Shown: positions 53,794-62,822 of the stretch, in pieces
Numbering within the stretch: position 1 is the first letter of the stretch
Layout: every line of letters begins with the position of its first letter
Assembly (NCBI RefSeq): GCF_014646875.1
Contig: NZ_BMOC01000002.1
Coordinates: 233,964 to 297,963, forward strand
Length of the DNA stretch: 64,000 bases
From: Halobellus salinus
Lineage (GTDB): Archaea > Halobacteriota > Halobacteria > Halobacteriales > Haloferacaceae
Direction: 5' to 3'
The notes under the pieces: generated by a model
The model's database searches: none
Told to the model about the DNA's origin: nothing
What the model saw: only the letters and a program-made list of their open reading frames with translations
Position numbers and translations under genes: made by a program

Positions 53794-54552
53794 ATGGTCG
53801 ATCGCGGCTCCCCACCCACGTTCGCGGCGGCTTGTGAGGCCGTGCTCGCGGCGCCTGACCGGGACCACTCGGCGGACACGACGCTCGCGCCGGTTCACAC
53901 GAGGACGCTCCCCAAGGGGTGGGGCACGCGGCGGCACGCCCTCGTCACCGCACGGCTTCCGGCGGATGTCGACCGCGTGCTCGAGCTCGGGTGTGGTGTC
54001 GGTGCCCTTCTCGGCCACCTCACCCGGCGGTACGACGCGGTGGGGGTCGACGAAAGACCCGCACACCTCCGATTCGCCGCGGCCCGCGGATCGGTCGTCG
54101 GCGGTCGTCCGATGACTCCGCCCGTCCGGAATCGGTTCGGCGGAGTCTGTGCGACCGAGTACGCGACAGCGCGGGTGCCGGCAGTCGACCTCTGCGTCGG
54201 GGCCTACGCCGCGCTCCGACCGGGCGGTCTCGTGGTCGTCGTCGCGCCGACCGACGCGTCGGGAGTGGCGGAGTCCGGCGTCGGGAGCTTCACCGACGCC
54301 CGCTACCGGCTCGAACGCGCGGTCGACGTGGAGACGCAAGACACCGTCGCGGTCGACTGCCGGGTCACCGACCGTCGAACCGGCGAGACGGCGGTGACGA
54401 CGGAGCGCCGCGAGGTCGAGACAACCACCGCCGACGGACTCACCGCCGCGTTGCGGACCGCGGGGTTCGAAGACGTGGTCGTCTCCGGGGAGAACGACCG
54501 TCCGAACGTCGTGGTCGGAGTCGGCGCGCGGCCGGTCGAGACGGGGCACTGA
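53794..54552 (+). CDS. class I SAM-dependent methyltransferase
   Basis: A 252-residue Rossmann-fold methyltransferase. Motif I is VLELGCGVGALLGHL (about 61-75), motif II YDAVGVDERP and motif IV VPAVDLCVGAYAALRPGGLVVVVAP. The start is 4 nt after hisD, so the two are probably co-transcribed. The target is not evident. The C-terminal half carries a beta region VAVDCRVTDRRTGETAVTTE that could bind substrate. Confidence 0.75.
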   Translation: MVDRGSPPTFAAACEAVLAAPDRDHSADTTLAPVHTRTLPKGWGTRRHALVTARLPADVDRVLELGCGVGALLGHLTRRYDAVGVDERPAHLRFAAARGSVVGGRPMTPPVRNRFGGVCATEYATARVPAVDLCVGAYAALRPGGLVVVVAPTDASGVAESGVGSFTDARYRLERAVDVETQDTVAVDCRVTDRRTGETAVTTERREVETTTADGLTAALRTAGFEDVVVSGENDRPNVVVGVGARPVETGH

Positions 54553-54582
54553 CACCGGAGCACGGCGCCTACGGTCGGCTGG

Positions 54583-54963
54583 CTACGCCTCGCTGTCGTA
54601 GAGATCCGCCCGCACGTCAGCCACGAAGTCGGTGAGGTTCCGCGCGGCACTCGGGTCGAGAACCACGATCGTACCCGACTCGGGGTCCCGCGGCAGGTGG
54701 ACGATCACGCGGGAGGAGAAGACCCGAACTGTGGCCCGGAGCGGCTCCGTTCCGCCCTCGAATTCCGCCTCGGCCTCCCGGCGCCCGTCCGACCGGACCT
54801 CCCGGAGGACCTCACGTTCCAGTTCCGATCCGTGACGTTCCGTCGCGTCCCCGCGGCGGTAGAGGTCGCGATGCTCGTCGCCGTCGTAGATCATCACGGC
54901 CTGGAGTGCGTCCCCCGCGTGGGTGCGCAGGTGCTCGACCACGCTGCCGAACTCGTGTGTCAT
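54583..54963 (-). CDS. small haloarchaeal protein of unknown function
   Basis: A 126-residue acidic alpha/beta protein (HLRTHAGDALQAVMIYDGDEHRDLYRRGD, ATVRVFSSRVIVHLP, TDFVADVRADLYDSEA). The layout recalls haloarchaeal DUF7522-type proteins, from memory only. It converges on the methyltransferase gene. No catalytic motif is visible. Confidence 0.65.
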   Translation of the reverse strand: MTHEFGSVVEHLRTHAGDALQAVMIYDGDEHRDLYRRGDATERHGSELEREVLREVRSDGRREAEAEFEGGTEPLRATVRVFSSRVIVHLPRDPESGTIVVLDPSAARNLTDFVADVRADLYDSEA

Positions 54964-55044
54964 GCTCGTAGATCGGGGCCCGGGGTGATGTGTTGCTCGC
55001 TCCGGTCAGCGCTCGGCGCACGCACTTGGGGAGCCACCCCGGCC

Positions 55045-55125
55045 CATACCGTCAGCTATCGTCACGTGACGGATTTCGACACGGGGTGTCGAAAATCTTC
55101 ACGTAGGGATAGCCAACAGTCTCAC
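55045..55125. repeat. 81-bp palindromic element, copy 2 (end of UspA gene)
   Basis: Outer arms CATACCGTCAGCTATC and GATAGCCAACAGTCTCAC are imperfect. The inner arms TTTCGACAC/GTGTCGAAA (55074-55094) are perfect. Positions 55083-55106 are identical to 18892-18915 of copy 1. As in copy 1, the right end supplies the TGA stop (55122-55124) of the minus-strand gene beside it. Confidence 0.9.
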
Positions 55126-55547
55126 TCCTCTTGTGCCCGGACGGTCAACACTGGGACCGACGAGAGCCGGACCACCCGCTCCGTGGTACTGCCGAGCAGG
55201 AACCGGTCCAGTCCGCGCCGGCCGGCAGTTCCCATCACGATGAGGCCGGAGCCAACGGAGTGGGCGTAATCGAGGATGGTCTCGACCGGATCCCCAGTCA
55301 ACACGTCACCGGAAATGTCGGTTCCGGCGTCGGCGCGGTCGACCGCCTCGGAGACGACCTGCTCGCCCTCCTGCTCGAGTGCGTCGACGACCTCACCGCC
55401 CTGCGTGGTGAGGCTGTCGCGGTTGGAGTCGGCGACGTAGACCACGTGGATCTCCGAGCCGTGGTGGCGTGCGAGTTCGACAGCGTGGTCGACGGCGGCG
55501 TCGGACTGGCTGCTCCCGTCGGTGGGTACGACGATCGTCTCGTACAT
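55122..55547 (-). CDS. universal stress protein (UspA) family
   Basis: A 141-residue Usp protein starting MYETIVVPTDGSSQSDAAVDH, with GSGLIVMGTAGRRGLDRFLLGSTTERVVRLSSVPVLTV. The G-x2-G-x9-GS ATP-binding loop is complete. The start at 55547 is supported by CTTATATG centred about 28 nt upstream. The stop codon falls in the palindromic element 55045-55125. Confidence 0.9.
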   Translation of the reverse strand: MYETIVVPTDGSSQSDAAVDHAVELARHHGSEIHVVYVADSNRDSLTTQGGEVVDALEQEGEQVVSEAVDRADAGTDISGDVLTGDPVETILDYAHSVGSGLIVMGTAGRRGLDRFLLGSTTERVVRLSSVPVLTVRAQEE

Positions 55548-55662
55548 GCCCCCGATTTCACCAGGGGAACACATATAAGCACGGCCGAGGCACGCGGAAT
55601 CCGGGTGCCGACCGCCAGCCACCAGCGTCAGTACTAATACGGAGCACGCGGTAACTGTCGGT

Positions 55663-56028
55663 ATGAGCACTGAAACAGCCGACGGCGGCAACGGTGGCAC
55701 CGTGACCGTAACGCAGGCGGCCGCCTCGGAGGCATTGGATCTCATCGAGTCCGAAGGGCTCGACACCGACCAGGCCGGCCTCCGGCTGTTCGTCCAACAA
55801 GGCGGGTGTGCGGGGCTCTCGTACGGGATGCGCTTCGATCACGAACCTGAGCTTGACGACGCAGTGATCGAACAGCACGGCCTCCGCGTGTTCGTCGACC
55901 CCGCGAGCCGGAACTACGTCGGTGGCTCGACGCTCCAGTACGAGGGCGGCCTCCAGGGTGCGGGCTTCCACGTCGAGAACCCGAACGTCGTCAGCGAGTG
56001 TGGGTGCGGGGAGTCGTTCCGGACGTGA
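55663..56028 (+). CDS. IscA/ErpA-type iron-sulfur carrier protein
   Basis: A 121-residue HesB/IscA/ErpA protein with the three cluster cysteines Cys49 (GGCAGLSY), Cys113 and Cys115 (ECGCGESF). It carries Fe-S clusters or iron to apoproteins. A short disordered N-terminus precedes VTVTQAAASEAL. TACTAATACG is centred about 28 nt before the ATG. The small DUF5816-type gene follows by 36 nt, so the two may share a transcript. Confidence 0.93.
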   Translation: MSTETADGGNGGTVTVTQAAASEALDLIESEGLDTDQAGLRLFVQQGGCAGLSYGMRFDHEPELDDAVIEQHGLRVFVDPASRNYVGGSTLQYEGGLQGAGFHVENPNVVSECGCGESFRT

Positions 56029-56064
56029 AACACGCACCACCGAGTCGGGACCGCGACCGCGCCG

Positions 56065-56316
56065 ATGCCAACTGACCGCGACGCGGTGGAGACGCCCCGC
56101 GGTGAGACCGTCTACGTTGACCGTGCGCAAGCCGAACGCGGGGCCAAAGGGCGGTTCTACGTTGCGTACACCGCGCCGGGGACCGACCACAAGTGGGGCT
56201 TCTTTTGCGGGAACTGCGAGTCGGCCGACAACGCAATGGACACGATGGGCCGGATCGAGTGCAACAGCTGCGGTAACGTTCGGAAACCCGACGAGTGGGA
56301 CGCCGCCCACGAGTGA
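56065..56316 (+). CDS. small CxxC protein (DUF5816-like)
   Basis: An 83-residue protein containing ETVYVDRAQAERGAKGRFYVAY, a zinc-ribbon-like pair FFCGNCES and ECNSCGNVRKP, and the C-terminus PDEWDAAHE. From memory this matches the haloarchaeal DUF5816 family, probably a zinc-binding protein of unknown role. It follows the IscA-type gene in the same direction. Confidence 0.8.
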   Translation: MPTDRDAVETPRGETVYVDRAQAERGAKGRFYVAYTAPGTDHKWGFFCGNCESADNAMDTMGRIECNSCGNVRKPDEWDAAHE

Positions 56317-56408
56317 CTCCCCAGCCGCTCCGGTTCGGCTTCGGCTGTTGCTGTTCCGACAACCGGCACAGCAACAAGAACTTGACTCCGAGTGCGTGTA
56401 TGAGGTAG

Positions 56409-56780
56409 CCACGCCGAACCCCTATCGACCTCACCGAACGGATCGAGCGCCGACGGACCCGAAGCAGCAGGAACGAACTGGTGGTCGACCCTGACTCGCT
56501 GAACCCCGCAGTCCACCTCTCGGAGCCCGTCGGTCGGGAGGCGCTCGTCGAGGCGTTTCTGAACGCCGTCGACCCGCTCTTCGACCGGGCGCTCCCACCG
56601 AACACCTACGTCTGGGGGCCGGCCGGGCCGGGGAACTCCGTCATTGTGACCGCGCTGCTGTCGGCGCTGGATTCGGAGATGAGCGACGCTGATCGGCTCT
56701 ACACCGCTACCCGGGGCGGGAGTGATCGTCCGGAGGCCCGGTTCGTCTACAGAATATCGAGGCAAGTGCCTCGGGACTGA
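56409..56780 (+). pseudogene. relic of an Orc1/Cdc6-type AAA+ initiator gene
   Basis: The open frame reads PIDLTERIERRRTRSSRNE, then HLSEPVGREALVEAFLNAVDPLFDR and YVWGPAGPGNSVIVTALLSAL, the N-terminal part of a haloarchaeal Orc1/Cdc6-like protein. Walker A is damaged: GPxGxGKS has become GPAGPGNS, losing the essential Lys. A TAG at 56406-56408 precedes the frame with no ATG, and the frame stops at 56780 long before Walker B. Only a GTG at 56481 could start it. It is clearly non-functional as an ATPase. Confidence 0.7.
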
Positions 56781-57218
56781 TTTCGGCGCTCACGGACGGA
56801 TGACCGCCGGCCCCTACGTCGGCGCCCTCGACCGGTGCCGGACCGAGGCCCGGACGTCGGTTCGACGGTCGCCGCGGACGCGGATCGGCGGTGGCGGTCG
56901 GTCGCAGGGGTCGCCGACGCAGTGTTGTCGGTTCCTGTAGTCCGATCGGGGCGTGCGGGGACCGACCGTGCCGCTCTGCCGTCGAGTCGCTTGCGCCGAC
57001 CGGAGAGACGAACGTCTGTATCCGTGTTGCACAGTGACGCCGGTCGGGTTGTCGGGCTCCGAGTGGTATGTACAATAGTTTTGTCTATATAATACTATTT
57101 AGAACTATGTGCGGTGCAAAATACGCTTTCGAGTCCATCTAAGCCGTTTGTATGGCACTTTTCGCTCTTCATCAAAGGATTTATTATCGCATCTAAATAG
57201 TCAGAATTGTAGCTCGAG
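56781..57218. other. gene-free region, GC-rich left part and AT-rich right part
   Basis: The region 56781-57060 is GC-rich and may be further decayed initiator-gene sequence, but I recognise no protein. The region 57065-57215 is strikingly AT-rich (TCTATATAATACTATTTAG, GGATTTATTATCG, CTAAATAG) and holds the promoter of the following ABC operon. I see no convincing origin-recognition boxes. Confidence 0.5.
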
Positions 57219-58469
57219 ATGGCTCCGACCAACGACCCGACAACCAGACGGAAGGTCCTCGCATCGAGCGGTCTGATCCTCGGCGGTAGCCTCGCCGGCT
57301 GTACCGGCGGTAGCGGCGGCGACGGCAGCGACGGCACCGATAGCGGTGGTGACAACACCGGCAGTGGTGGTGGTGACAACACCGGCAGTGGTGGTGGCGA
57401 CAACACCGACACCGGCGGAGGTACTGAAAGCTGCTCCGGCGAGAGTTACGAGGTGGGGTACGGCGAGTCCCAGACTACGGTCTGTTCGGATAATTTCCCG
57501 ACCGACGAGAAACTCTACGTGTACGCGGTCCAGTCGGGGTGGATGAACTGGCCGTCCGTGATGGAGGCGTTCAACGACCAGTACGGGGTCCAGCTCAACG
57601 ACGATGACCGATCGTCCGGAGAGGCTCTTCAAGACGCACGAACGAACGCGCAAAGTCCGACCCACTCCGCGTTCAACGGTGGGTACACGTTCGCGGTGCA
57701 GGCGATGCGGGACGGGCTTACGCAGGCGTACAAACCGGCGAACTGGGACAAGGTCCCCGACAACGCGAAGACGGACAACGGCCACTGCATCGGAACGCGG
57801 AAAGTGACGACAGCACTCACGTATCGAAAGGATCTCTTCGAGGAACGCGGCCTCGACGAGCCCGAAACCTGGGAGGATCTGAAGCATCCTGACATCATGA
57901 AGGACCTCGCGCTACAGACGCCGCAGGCCGCGGTCGGACTCGCGGCAGCGCTGTCAATCAACAACGCCTACGGGGGCGGCCTCGACAACATCCAGCCTGT
58001 GATCGATTACTATAATTCGATCCAGGAGGGTGGGGCGGAGTTCACTGACAACTTCCTGGCGCAGTTCACAAGTGGGGAGTACGGGTCGTTCATCCGGTAC
58101 GACTACTCCGGGCTGGATCTGAAGTACAACAGCGACGACCTCGGCGAAGACCAGGTCGGCGTAGCGCTGCTCGAAGGTCCGAACGGCGAAGCCGGCGCGT
58201 TTAACGCCCTGTACGGGTACGCGATGCTAGCGAACGCGCCGAATCCGGAGGCTGTCAAGCTGTTTATGGATTACGTGTTGTCTCTGGAGGGCCAGCAGCA
58301 CTTCCTCGATGCATACGCTCGTCCGATCCGGGCACCCGAGATGGATATGCCCGACGAGTTCCCGCCACAGAGCCGGTACGGCGAAACTGAATTCATTGTC
58401 AACCAGTCCGACCTGATCGACAACCAGGAGAACATCATCCAGGAAATCACCCGCGGGGCCGGACTGTAG
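57219..58469 (+). CDS. Pot/Fbp-type ABC transporter substrate-binding lipoprotein
   Basis: A 416-residue exported binding protein. The twin-arginine signal TTRRKVLASSGLILGGSLAGC gives lipid Cys28. A Gly/Asp linker with three GGDNTGSG-type repeats follows. The mature protein is a type II periplasmic-binding fold (KLYVYAVQSGWMNWPSVMEAFNDQYG, LFMDYVLSLEGQQHFLDAYARPIR), as in the spermidine/putrescine, Fe3+ and aminoethylphosphonate group. It is the first gene of an operon of two permeases and an ATPase, followed by a LigM-like enzyme. The ligand is unknown. Confidence 0.85.
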   Translation: MAPTNDPTTRRKVLASSGLILGGSLAGCTGGSGGDGSDGTDSGGDNTGSGGGDNTGSGGGDNTDTGGGTESCSGESYEVGYGESQTTVCSDNFPTDEKLYVYAVQSGWMNWPSVMEAFNDQYGVQLNDDDRSSGEALQDARTNAQSPTHSAFNGGYTFAVQAMRDGLTQAYKPANWDKVPDNAKTDNGHCIGTRKVTTALTYRKDLFEERGLDEPETWEDLKHPDIMKDLALQTPQAAVGLAAALSINNAYGGGLDNIQPVIDYYNSIQEGGAEFTDNFLAQFTSGEYGSFIRYDYSGLDLKYNSDDLGEDQVGVALLEGPNGEAGAFNALYGYAMLANAPNPEAVKLFMDYVLSLEGQQHFLDAYARPIRAPEMDMPDEFPPQSRYGETEFIVNQSDLIDNQENIIQEITRGAGL

Positions 58470-58472
58470 GGG

Positions 58473-59396
58473 ATGGCGACGGATCACGTATCGATAAGCA
58501 CGCGCGTTTCGAGCGCTGCTCGTACCACCGTCGAGGTGTTGACGTCGCCCTCGTCGGAACGTCAACGCGAGATACGGCGGATCGTTTCCCTCTGTCTACC
58601 GTTCACCGTGTTACTGCTGTTCTCCGGAGTGTTCCCTCTGACGGAGATGGTTCGGATCAGCTTCTCCGAGAGTCGGTTGGTGACGGAAGGCTTTACCACC
58701 GAATTCTATATGACGCTGGTGACCGATCCGTACTACCGAAACGTCGCGTTCAACACCCTCTGGTTCGCTGCGGCAACCACGGTTGCGTCGATTGGTGTCG
58801 CCGTCCCAGTCGCACACGCGCTCGAGAAATACTCGTTGCCGGCGAAGTCGGTGATACTGACAGTGTTGTCCTTCCCGAACAGCCTCCCCGGAATCGTCGC
58901 GGCATTTATGATCATCATCCTGTTCGGAAACACTGGCGTCTTCACCAACGCCGTCGCATTCATCTCCGGACAGTCGAGTACCGACATCGCGTTCTCGACC
59001 GGCGTTCTCGGCCTTTTTTTCGCCTACATCTACTCGATGATCCCGCGCGCTCTCCTCCTTCTGCGCGGGACGTACGCTGAGGTGAACACGGACGCCGAAG
59101 AGGCAGCCCGGTCACTCGGGGCAACCCCGCTTCAGACCTTCCGGTTCGTGACGCTCCCACAGATCAAACCGGGGTTGATCGGGGCGTGCATTCTAGTGTT
59201 CCGAACCGGCCTGGCCATCTTCGGGACAGTCCTGATTCTGAAGGGGCTGCTCGTGTGGACGCTCCAGATCGACCGTGAGTTGGCGCAAGGGTTCAATATC
59301 GCTCAAGCGTCGGCGATGGCGACTGTCTGGTTCGTTTTCGTGTTCGGTTTCACAGTTCTGGTACTCCGGTACACGACCGCTGAGGTGAGCATCTGA
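58473..59396 (+). CDS. Pot/Fbp-type ABC transporter permease 1
   Basis: A 307-residue permease with about six membrane helices and the EAA loop EEAARSLGATPLQTFRFVTLPQIKPG. It starts 3 nt after the binding-protein stop, and its TGA shares a base with the next ATG (59396). It belongs to the PotB/FbpB-type inner-membrane family. The GC content of this operon looks lower than that of its neighbours. Confidence 0.88.
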   Translation: MATDHVSISTRVSSAARTTVEVLTSPSSERQREIRRIVSLCLPFTVLLLFSGVFPLTEMVRISFSESRLVTEGFTTEFYMTLVTDPYYRNVAFNTLWFAAATTVASIGVAVPVAHALEKYSLPAKSVILTVLSFPNSLPGIVAAFMIIILFGNTGVFTNAVAFISGQSSTDIAFSTGVLGLFFAYIYSMIPRALLLLRGTYAEVNTDAEEAARSLGATPLQTFRFVTLPQIKPGLIGACILVFRTGLAIFGTVLILKGLLVWTLQIDRELAQGFNIAQASAMATVWFVFVFGFTVLVLRYTTAEVSI

Positions 59397-60229
59397 TGGC
59401 CGAGCGCTTCGGGCAAGGTGGTCTCTCCGCACGCTTTGGGCGTCCGTTCGTCACGCTCGTGCTGGTGCTGACGCTTCTGTTCTTAGCATTCCCGGTCGTG
59501 ATGACGTTCGTCAGCTCCTTTGCGTCCGACTGGTTCGGCGTTCTTCCGACCGGGTTCGTCACCCTGGCAAATTGGCAGGACGTTATCTTCGGCACCGGGG
59601 TCGGTGCCGACGTCGCGGTCGGTTCGTCGCTCGCGTACAGCACCGGGCTTGCCCTTGCCGGCGTCGTAATCAATCTTATCGTCGGGGTTCCGATCGCGTA
59701 CGCGGTCGCCCGGTACGACTTTGTGGGGCGTGACTGGGTCAACGTGTTCGCGATCCTGCCGCTCGCTCCGGGGATAATCTTGGGTATCGCGTTCCTCCGA
59801 ACATACCCCGATCTGTCGACGTCCGGAATCGCATTGGTTATTGGATACTCGCTGCTAAAAGCGCCGTATATGGTGATGGCGGTCCAATCGAGTTTCCAGT
59901 CGATGGACCTCCAGCAGATCGAGGAGAGCGCGAGGTCGCTCGGCGCGTCGTGGCCGCGGACCTTCCTTACCGTGATCGTCCCGAACGCGAAGACGGGAAT
60001 CATCGCCGGATCCATTATCTCGTGGACGCTCGCTGCCGCGGAGTTCAATTTCTCGTATATCGTCTACTCCCGTGGGACACCGCCACTCGCGATCTTCCTA
60101 TTCAACAACATCACGAACGCATCGTTCCTGAACGCGGCGGCCGCAGTGTCGGTGTTCTTCCTCCTCATTGCACTGGTCACGATCGCGCTACAGATCATCG
60201 GTAACAGAAGTGCCGTTCGGAGGGTCTAA
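59396..60229 (+). CDS. Pot/Fbp-type ABC transporter permease 2
   Basis: A 277-residue permease with six helices and the EAA loop EESARSLGASWPRTFLTVIVPNAKTG, PotC-like. It forms the channel with the preceding permease (1-nt overlap). The ATPase gene starts 3 nt after its stop, with GGAGG about 9 nt before that ATG. Confidence 0.88.
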   Translation: MAERFGQGGLSARFGRPFVTLVLVLTLLFLAFPVVMTFVSSFASDWFGVLPTGFVTLANWQDVIFGTGVGADVAVGSSLAYSTGLALAGVVINLIVGVPIAYAVARYDFVGRDWVNVFAILPLAPGIILGIAFLRTYPDLSTSGIALVIGYSLLKAPYMVMAVQSSFQSMDLQQIEESARSLGASWPRTFLTVIVPNAKTGIIAGSIISWTLAAAEFNFSYIVYSRGTPPLAIFLFNNITNASFLNAAAAVSVFFLLIALVTIALQIIGNRSAVRRV

Positions 60230-60232
60230 GAT

Positions 60233-61264
60233 ATGTCAGAAGTTTCACTCGATAACGTCACGAAACGGTTTGATTCGACAGTCGCCGTCAACGATGTCTC
60301 GATCGACATCGACGACGGTGAAGTAATGGGCATCGTCGGTCCGTCGGGGTGTGGAAAGACGACCGCACTCCGGCTTGTCGCCGGGTTCGAGACGGTCTCG
60401 GAAGGCACAGTCCGGTACGACGGCGAGGACGTTACACATATTCCTCCGGAGAACAGGAACGTGGGGCTAGTCTTCCAGTCGTACGCTCTTTTCAACAATA
60501 TGACCGTGCTCCAGAACGTCACGTTCGGCCCCAAGATGCACGATGTTGGAAAGGAAGAACGGCGGGATCGGGCGTGCGAACTGCTCGAACTCCTCGACAT
60601 CGAGGAACTAGCCGATCGGAACCCGAAGACACTCTCCGGCGGCCAACAACAGCGTGTGGGTCTCGCCCGCGCGCTCGCGATCGAACCGCATATTCTTCTG
60701 CTCGACGAGCCGATGACTGGGTTGGACGCGAAGCTGAAGCAGACGCTACGGCAGGAACTCGGACAGCTCCTCGACGATCTAGAAGTGACGACGCTGTACG
60801 TGACACACGATCAAGAGCAGGCGATGTCGATGTGTGACCGTATCGCGGTGATGAACGACGGCCACCTCGAGCAGATCGGAACGCCGTCGGAAATCTACGA
60901 ACAGCCGGCCAACGAGTTCGTTGCGGGGTTCATCGGGACTGCGAACCTGCTGGAGGTAACGATCGAAGACGAGCAGGTATCATTCGGATTCACCGAGCTC
61001 GACGCGCCGGGGCCACAACGAGTGGACGGGACGGCAACGGTGATGATCCGGCCCGACGACGTACGGGTCGGCGAGGGACCGGTGTCTGTCGAGATCACGA
61101 ACCTGTTCTACCAAGGAGAACACATCCAGGCGACGGGCCTGCTTCCCGACGGACAGAAGCTCACCCTCAGGCTTGATCGCTCACTCGGCGACGTAACGAC
61201 CGGCGACTCCCTCTCAATCGCCTTTGACCCGGACGACATCCACGTGATCGAGTCGACCCGATAG
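60233..61264 (+). CDS. Pot/Fbp-type ABC transporter ATPase
   Basis: A 343-residue ATPase. Walker A is GPSGCGKTTALRLVAG, the Q-loop VFQSYALFNNM, the signature LSGGQQQRVGLARALAIEP and Walker B ILLLDEPMTGLD, followed by a C-terminal TOBE domain (about 245-343). A Shine-Dalgarno-like GGAGG precedes it. It drives uptake through the two permeases upstream. Confidence 0.9.
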   Translation: MSEVSLDNVTKRFDSTVAVNDVSIDIDDGEVMGIVGPSGCGKTTALRLVAGFETVSEGTVRYDGEDVTHIPPENRNVGLVFQSYALFNNMTVLQNVTFGPKMHDVGKEERRDRACELLELLDIEELADRNPKTLSGGQQQRVGLARALAIEPHILLLDEPMTGLDAKLKQTLRQELGQLLDDLEVTTLYVTHDQEQAMSMCDRIAVMNDGHLEQIGTPSEIYEQPANEFVAGFIGTANLLEVTIEDEQVSFGFTELDAPGPQRVDGTATVMIRPDDVRVGEGPVSVEITNLFYQGEHIQATGLLPDGQKLTLRLDRSLGDVTTGDSLSIAFDPDDIHVIESTR

Positions 61265-61355
61265 GTCCGAGTGTCAGGTCTTCGGAACGGATTTATCCTC
61301 ACTTGCGCATTTCCTGATAATTTTAAGTTAGAGTATGAAGAAGCCATCCGGAAGG

Positions 61356-62699
61356 ATGACGGACCAAACCCTCGCTGATGCCCTCGCAGCCGCCGACAGC
61401 CCGATGGCACTTCTCCGCAACAACCCTGGTCGACATCCCTACCCCGTGAACTCGGAGTTCACGAACTGGATCGAGGAGGTGCGGAGCTGGCGGGAGGCCT
61501 GCAGCCTCTCGGACCTCTCGCACCACCAGAAGGACCTCTACGTAGAGGGGCCCGACGCCTTGGCGGTCTTCGCGGACCTCGGGATCAACGACTTCGGGGG
61601 GTTCGAGCCCGGCCAGGCCAAGCAGTTCGTCGCGTGCAACCCCGACGGGTACGTGATCGGGGACGCGATCTTGTTCTACCTCGACGATAACCGGCTGAAA
61701 CTCACCGGGACGCCCGTCGCGCCCGACTGGGTGGAGTACAATCTAGAGACGGGCGATTACGACGCCACCGCGGCGGCCGACGAGCGGTACCACGACAAAG
61801 ACGAGCCCCACCGGACGTTCAGATACCAGCTCCAGGGGCCCGACGCCCTCGACACGATGCGGGACGCCGTCAAGGGATCGCTGCCGGAGATTCCGTTCTT
61901 CAACTTCGAGGATGTCACGATCGGCGGCGTTGAGGTCCGGGCGCTACGGCACGCTATGGCGTCGAACGCGGGCTTTGAGATCTGGGGCCCGTGGGCCGAG
62001 CGCGACGCGGTCCGGGGGGCGATCCTCGACGCGGGCGAGTCGTACGGGATCCGGCAGCTCGGCGAGAAGAGCTACAAGGCGCAGGGACAGGAGAAGGGAT
62101 GGATCGCGCGGCCGCTGCCCGCAATCTTCGGCGAGCCGATGGCGGAGTACCGCGAGTGGCTCGACGCCGGCAGCTACGAGGCCACGAGCACTCTGGGCGG
62201 GAGCTTCGACCCCGACGACGTCTCGGAGTACTACCTGAACCCGATCGAACTCGGGTACGAGCGGTTCGTCGACTTTGACCACGACTTCGTCGGCCGGGAC
62301 GCGGTTTCGGAGATGGCCCAGGTACCCCAGCGCGAGAAGGTCACACTCGTGTGGGACGACGACGACGTGGTCGAGCTCTTCACGTCGCTGCTCCGCGACG
62401 GGGAGACCTACAAGTACTTCGACCCCTCGATGCCGTACTGGGCGGTCTTCCACTACGACGAGGTCCTGCGTGGCGACGAGACCGTGGGGGTCTCGAAGTA
62501 CTTCGGGTACACCTACAACGAGCGGTCCGTGCTGTCGCTCGCGCTCGTCGACTCCGAATACAGCGACCCCGGTACCGAGGTGACGCTCGTGTGGGGCGAA
62601 CCCGGTGGCACGTCACCCAACCCGAAGGTGGAAGAGCACGTCCAGACGGAGATCACGGCGACCGTCGCTCCGAACCCCTACGTCGACTTCGACGAGTGA
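61356..62699 (+). CDS. LigM/DesA-like tetrahydrofolate-dependent demethylase (GcvT fold)
   Basis: A 447-residue protein of the aminomethyltransferase (GcvT) superfamily. PYPVNSEFTNWIEEVRSWRE, SHHQKDLYVEGPDALAV, AKQFVACNPDGYVIGDAILFYL and LGGSFDPDDVSEYYLNPIELGY match, as I recall them, the vanillate/3-O-methylgallate demethylases LigM and DesA. These move a methyl group from a methoxy-aromatic to tetrahydrofolate. It lies 91 nt after the ABC operon in the same direction. TTTTAAG is centred about 30 nt before ATG 61356; ATG 61335 is the alternative. The true methyl donor is unknown. Confidence 0.78.
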   Translation: MTDQTLADALAAADSPMALLRNNPGRHPYPVNSEFTNWIEEVRSWREACSLSDLSHHQKDLYVEGPDALAVFADLGINDFGGFEPGQAKQFVACNPDGYVIGDAILFYLDDNRLKLTGTPVAPDWVEYNLETGDYDATAAADERYHDKDEPHRTFRYQLQGPDALDTMRDAVKGSLPEIPFFNFEDVTIGGVEVRALRHAMASNAGFEIWGPWAERDAVRGAILDAGESYGIRQLGEKSYKAQGQEKGWIARPLPAIFGEPMAEYREWLDAGSYEATSTLGGSFDPDDVSEYYLNPIELGYERFVDFDHDFVGRDAVSEMAQVPQREKVTLVWDDDDVVELFTSLLRDGETYKYFDPSMPYWAVFHYDEVLRGDETVGVSKYFGYTYNERSVLSLALVDSEYSDPGTEVTLVWGEPGGTSPNPKVEEHVQTEITATVAPNPYVDFDE

Positions 62700-62822
62700 G
62701 TCGCTCATGACCCACACAGTGGCCGTACCCCACCACAAACGGGGGTCGTGTCCGTCGGACCCGATCGACACGCCACCGGCCTGGGCCACCGGACTCACGG
62801 GGAACTCACCCCGGGGCCGACA

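Noticed and set aside
52359..53879. 506-residue minus-strand ORF opposite hisD
   Set aside because: It is the antisense shadow of histidinol dehydrogenase and has no signature of its own.
57065..57218. Active replication origin next to the Orc1/Cdc6 relic
   Set aside because: I see no ORB-like repeats, the initiator gene is dead, and the AT-rich tract is well explained as a promoter region.
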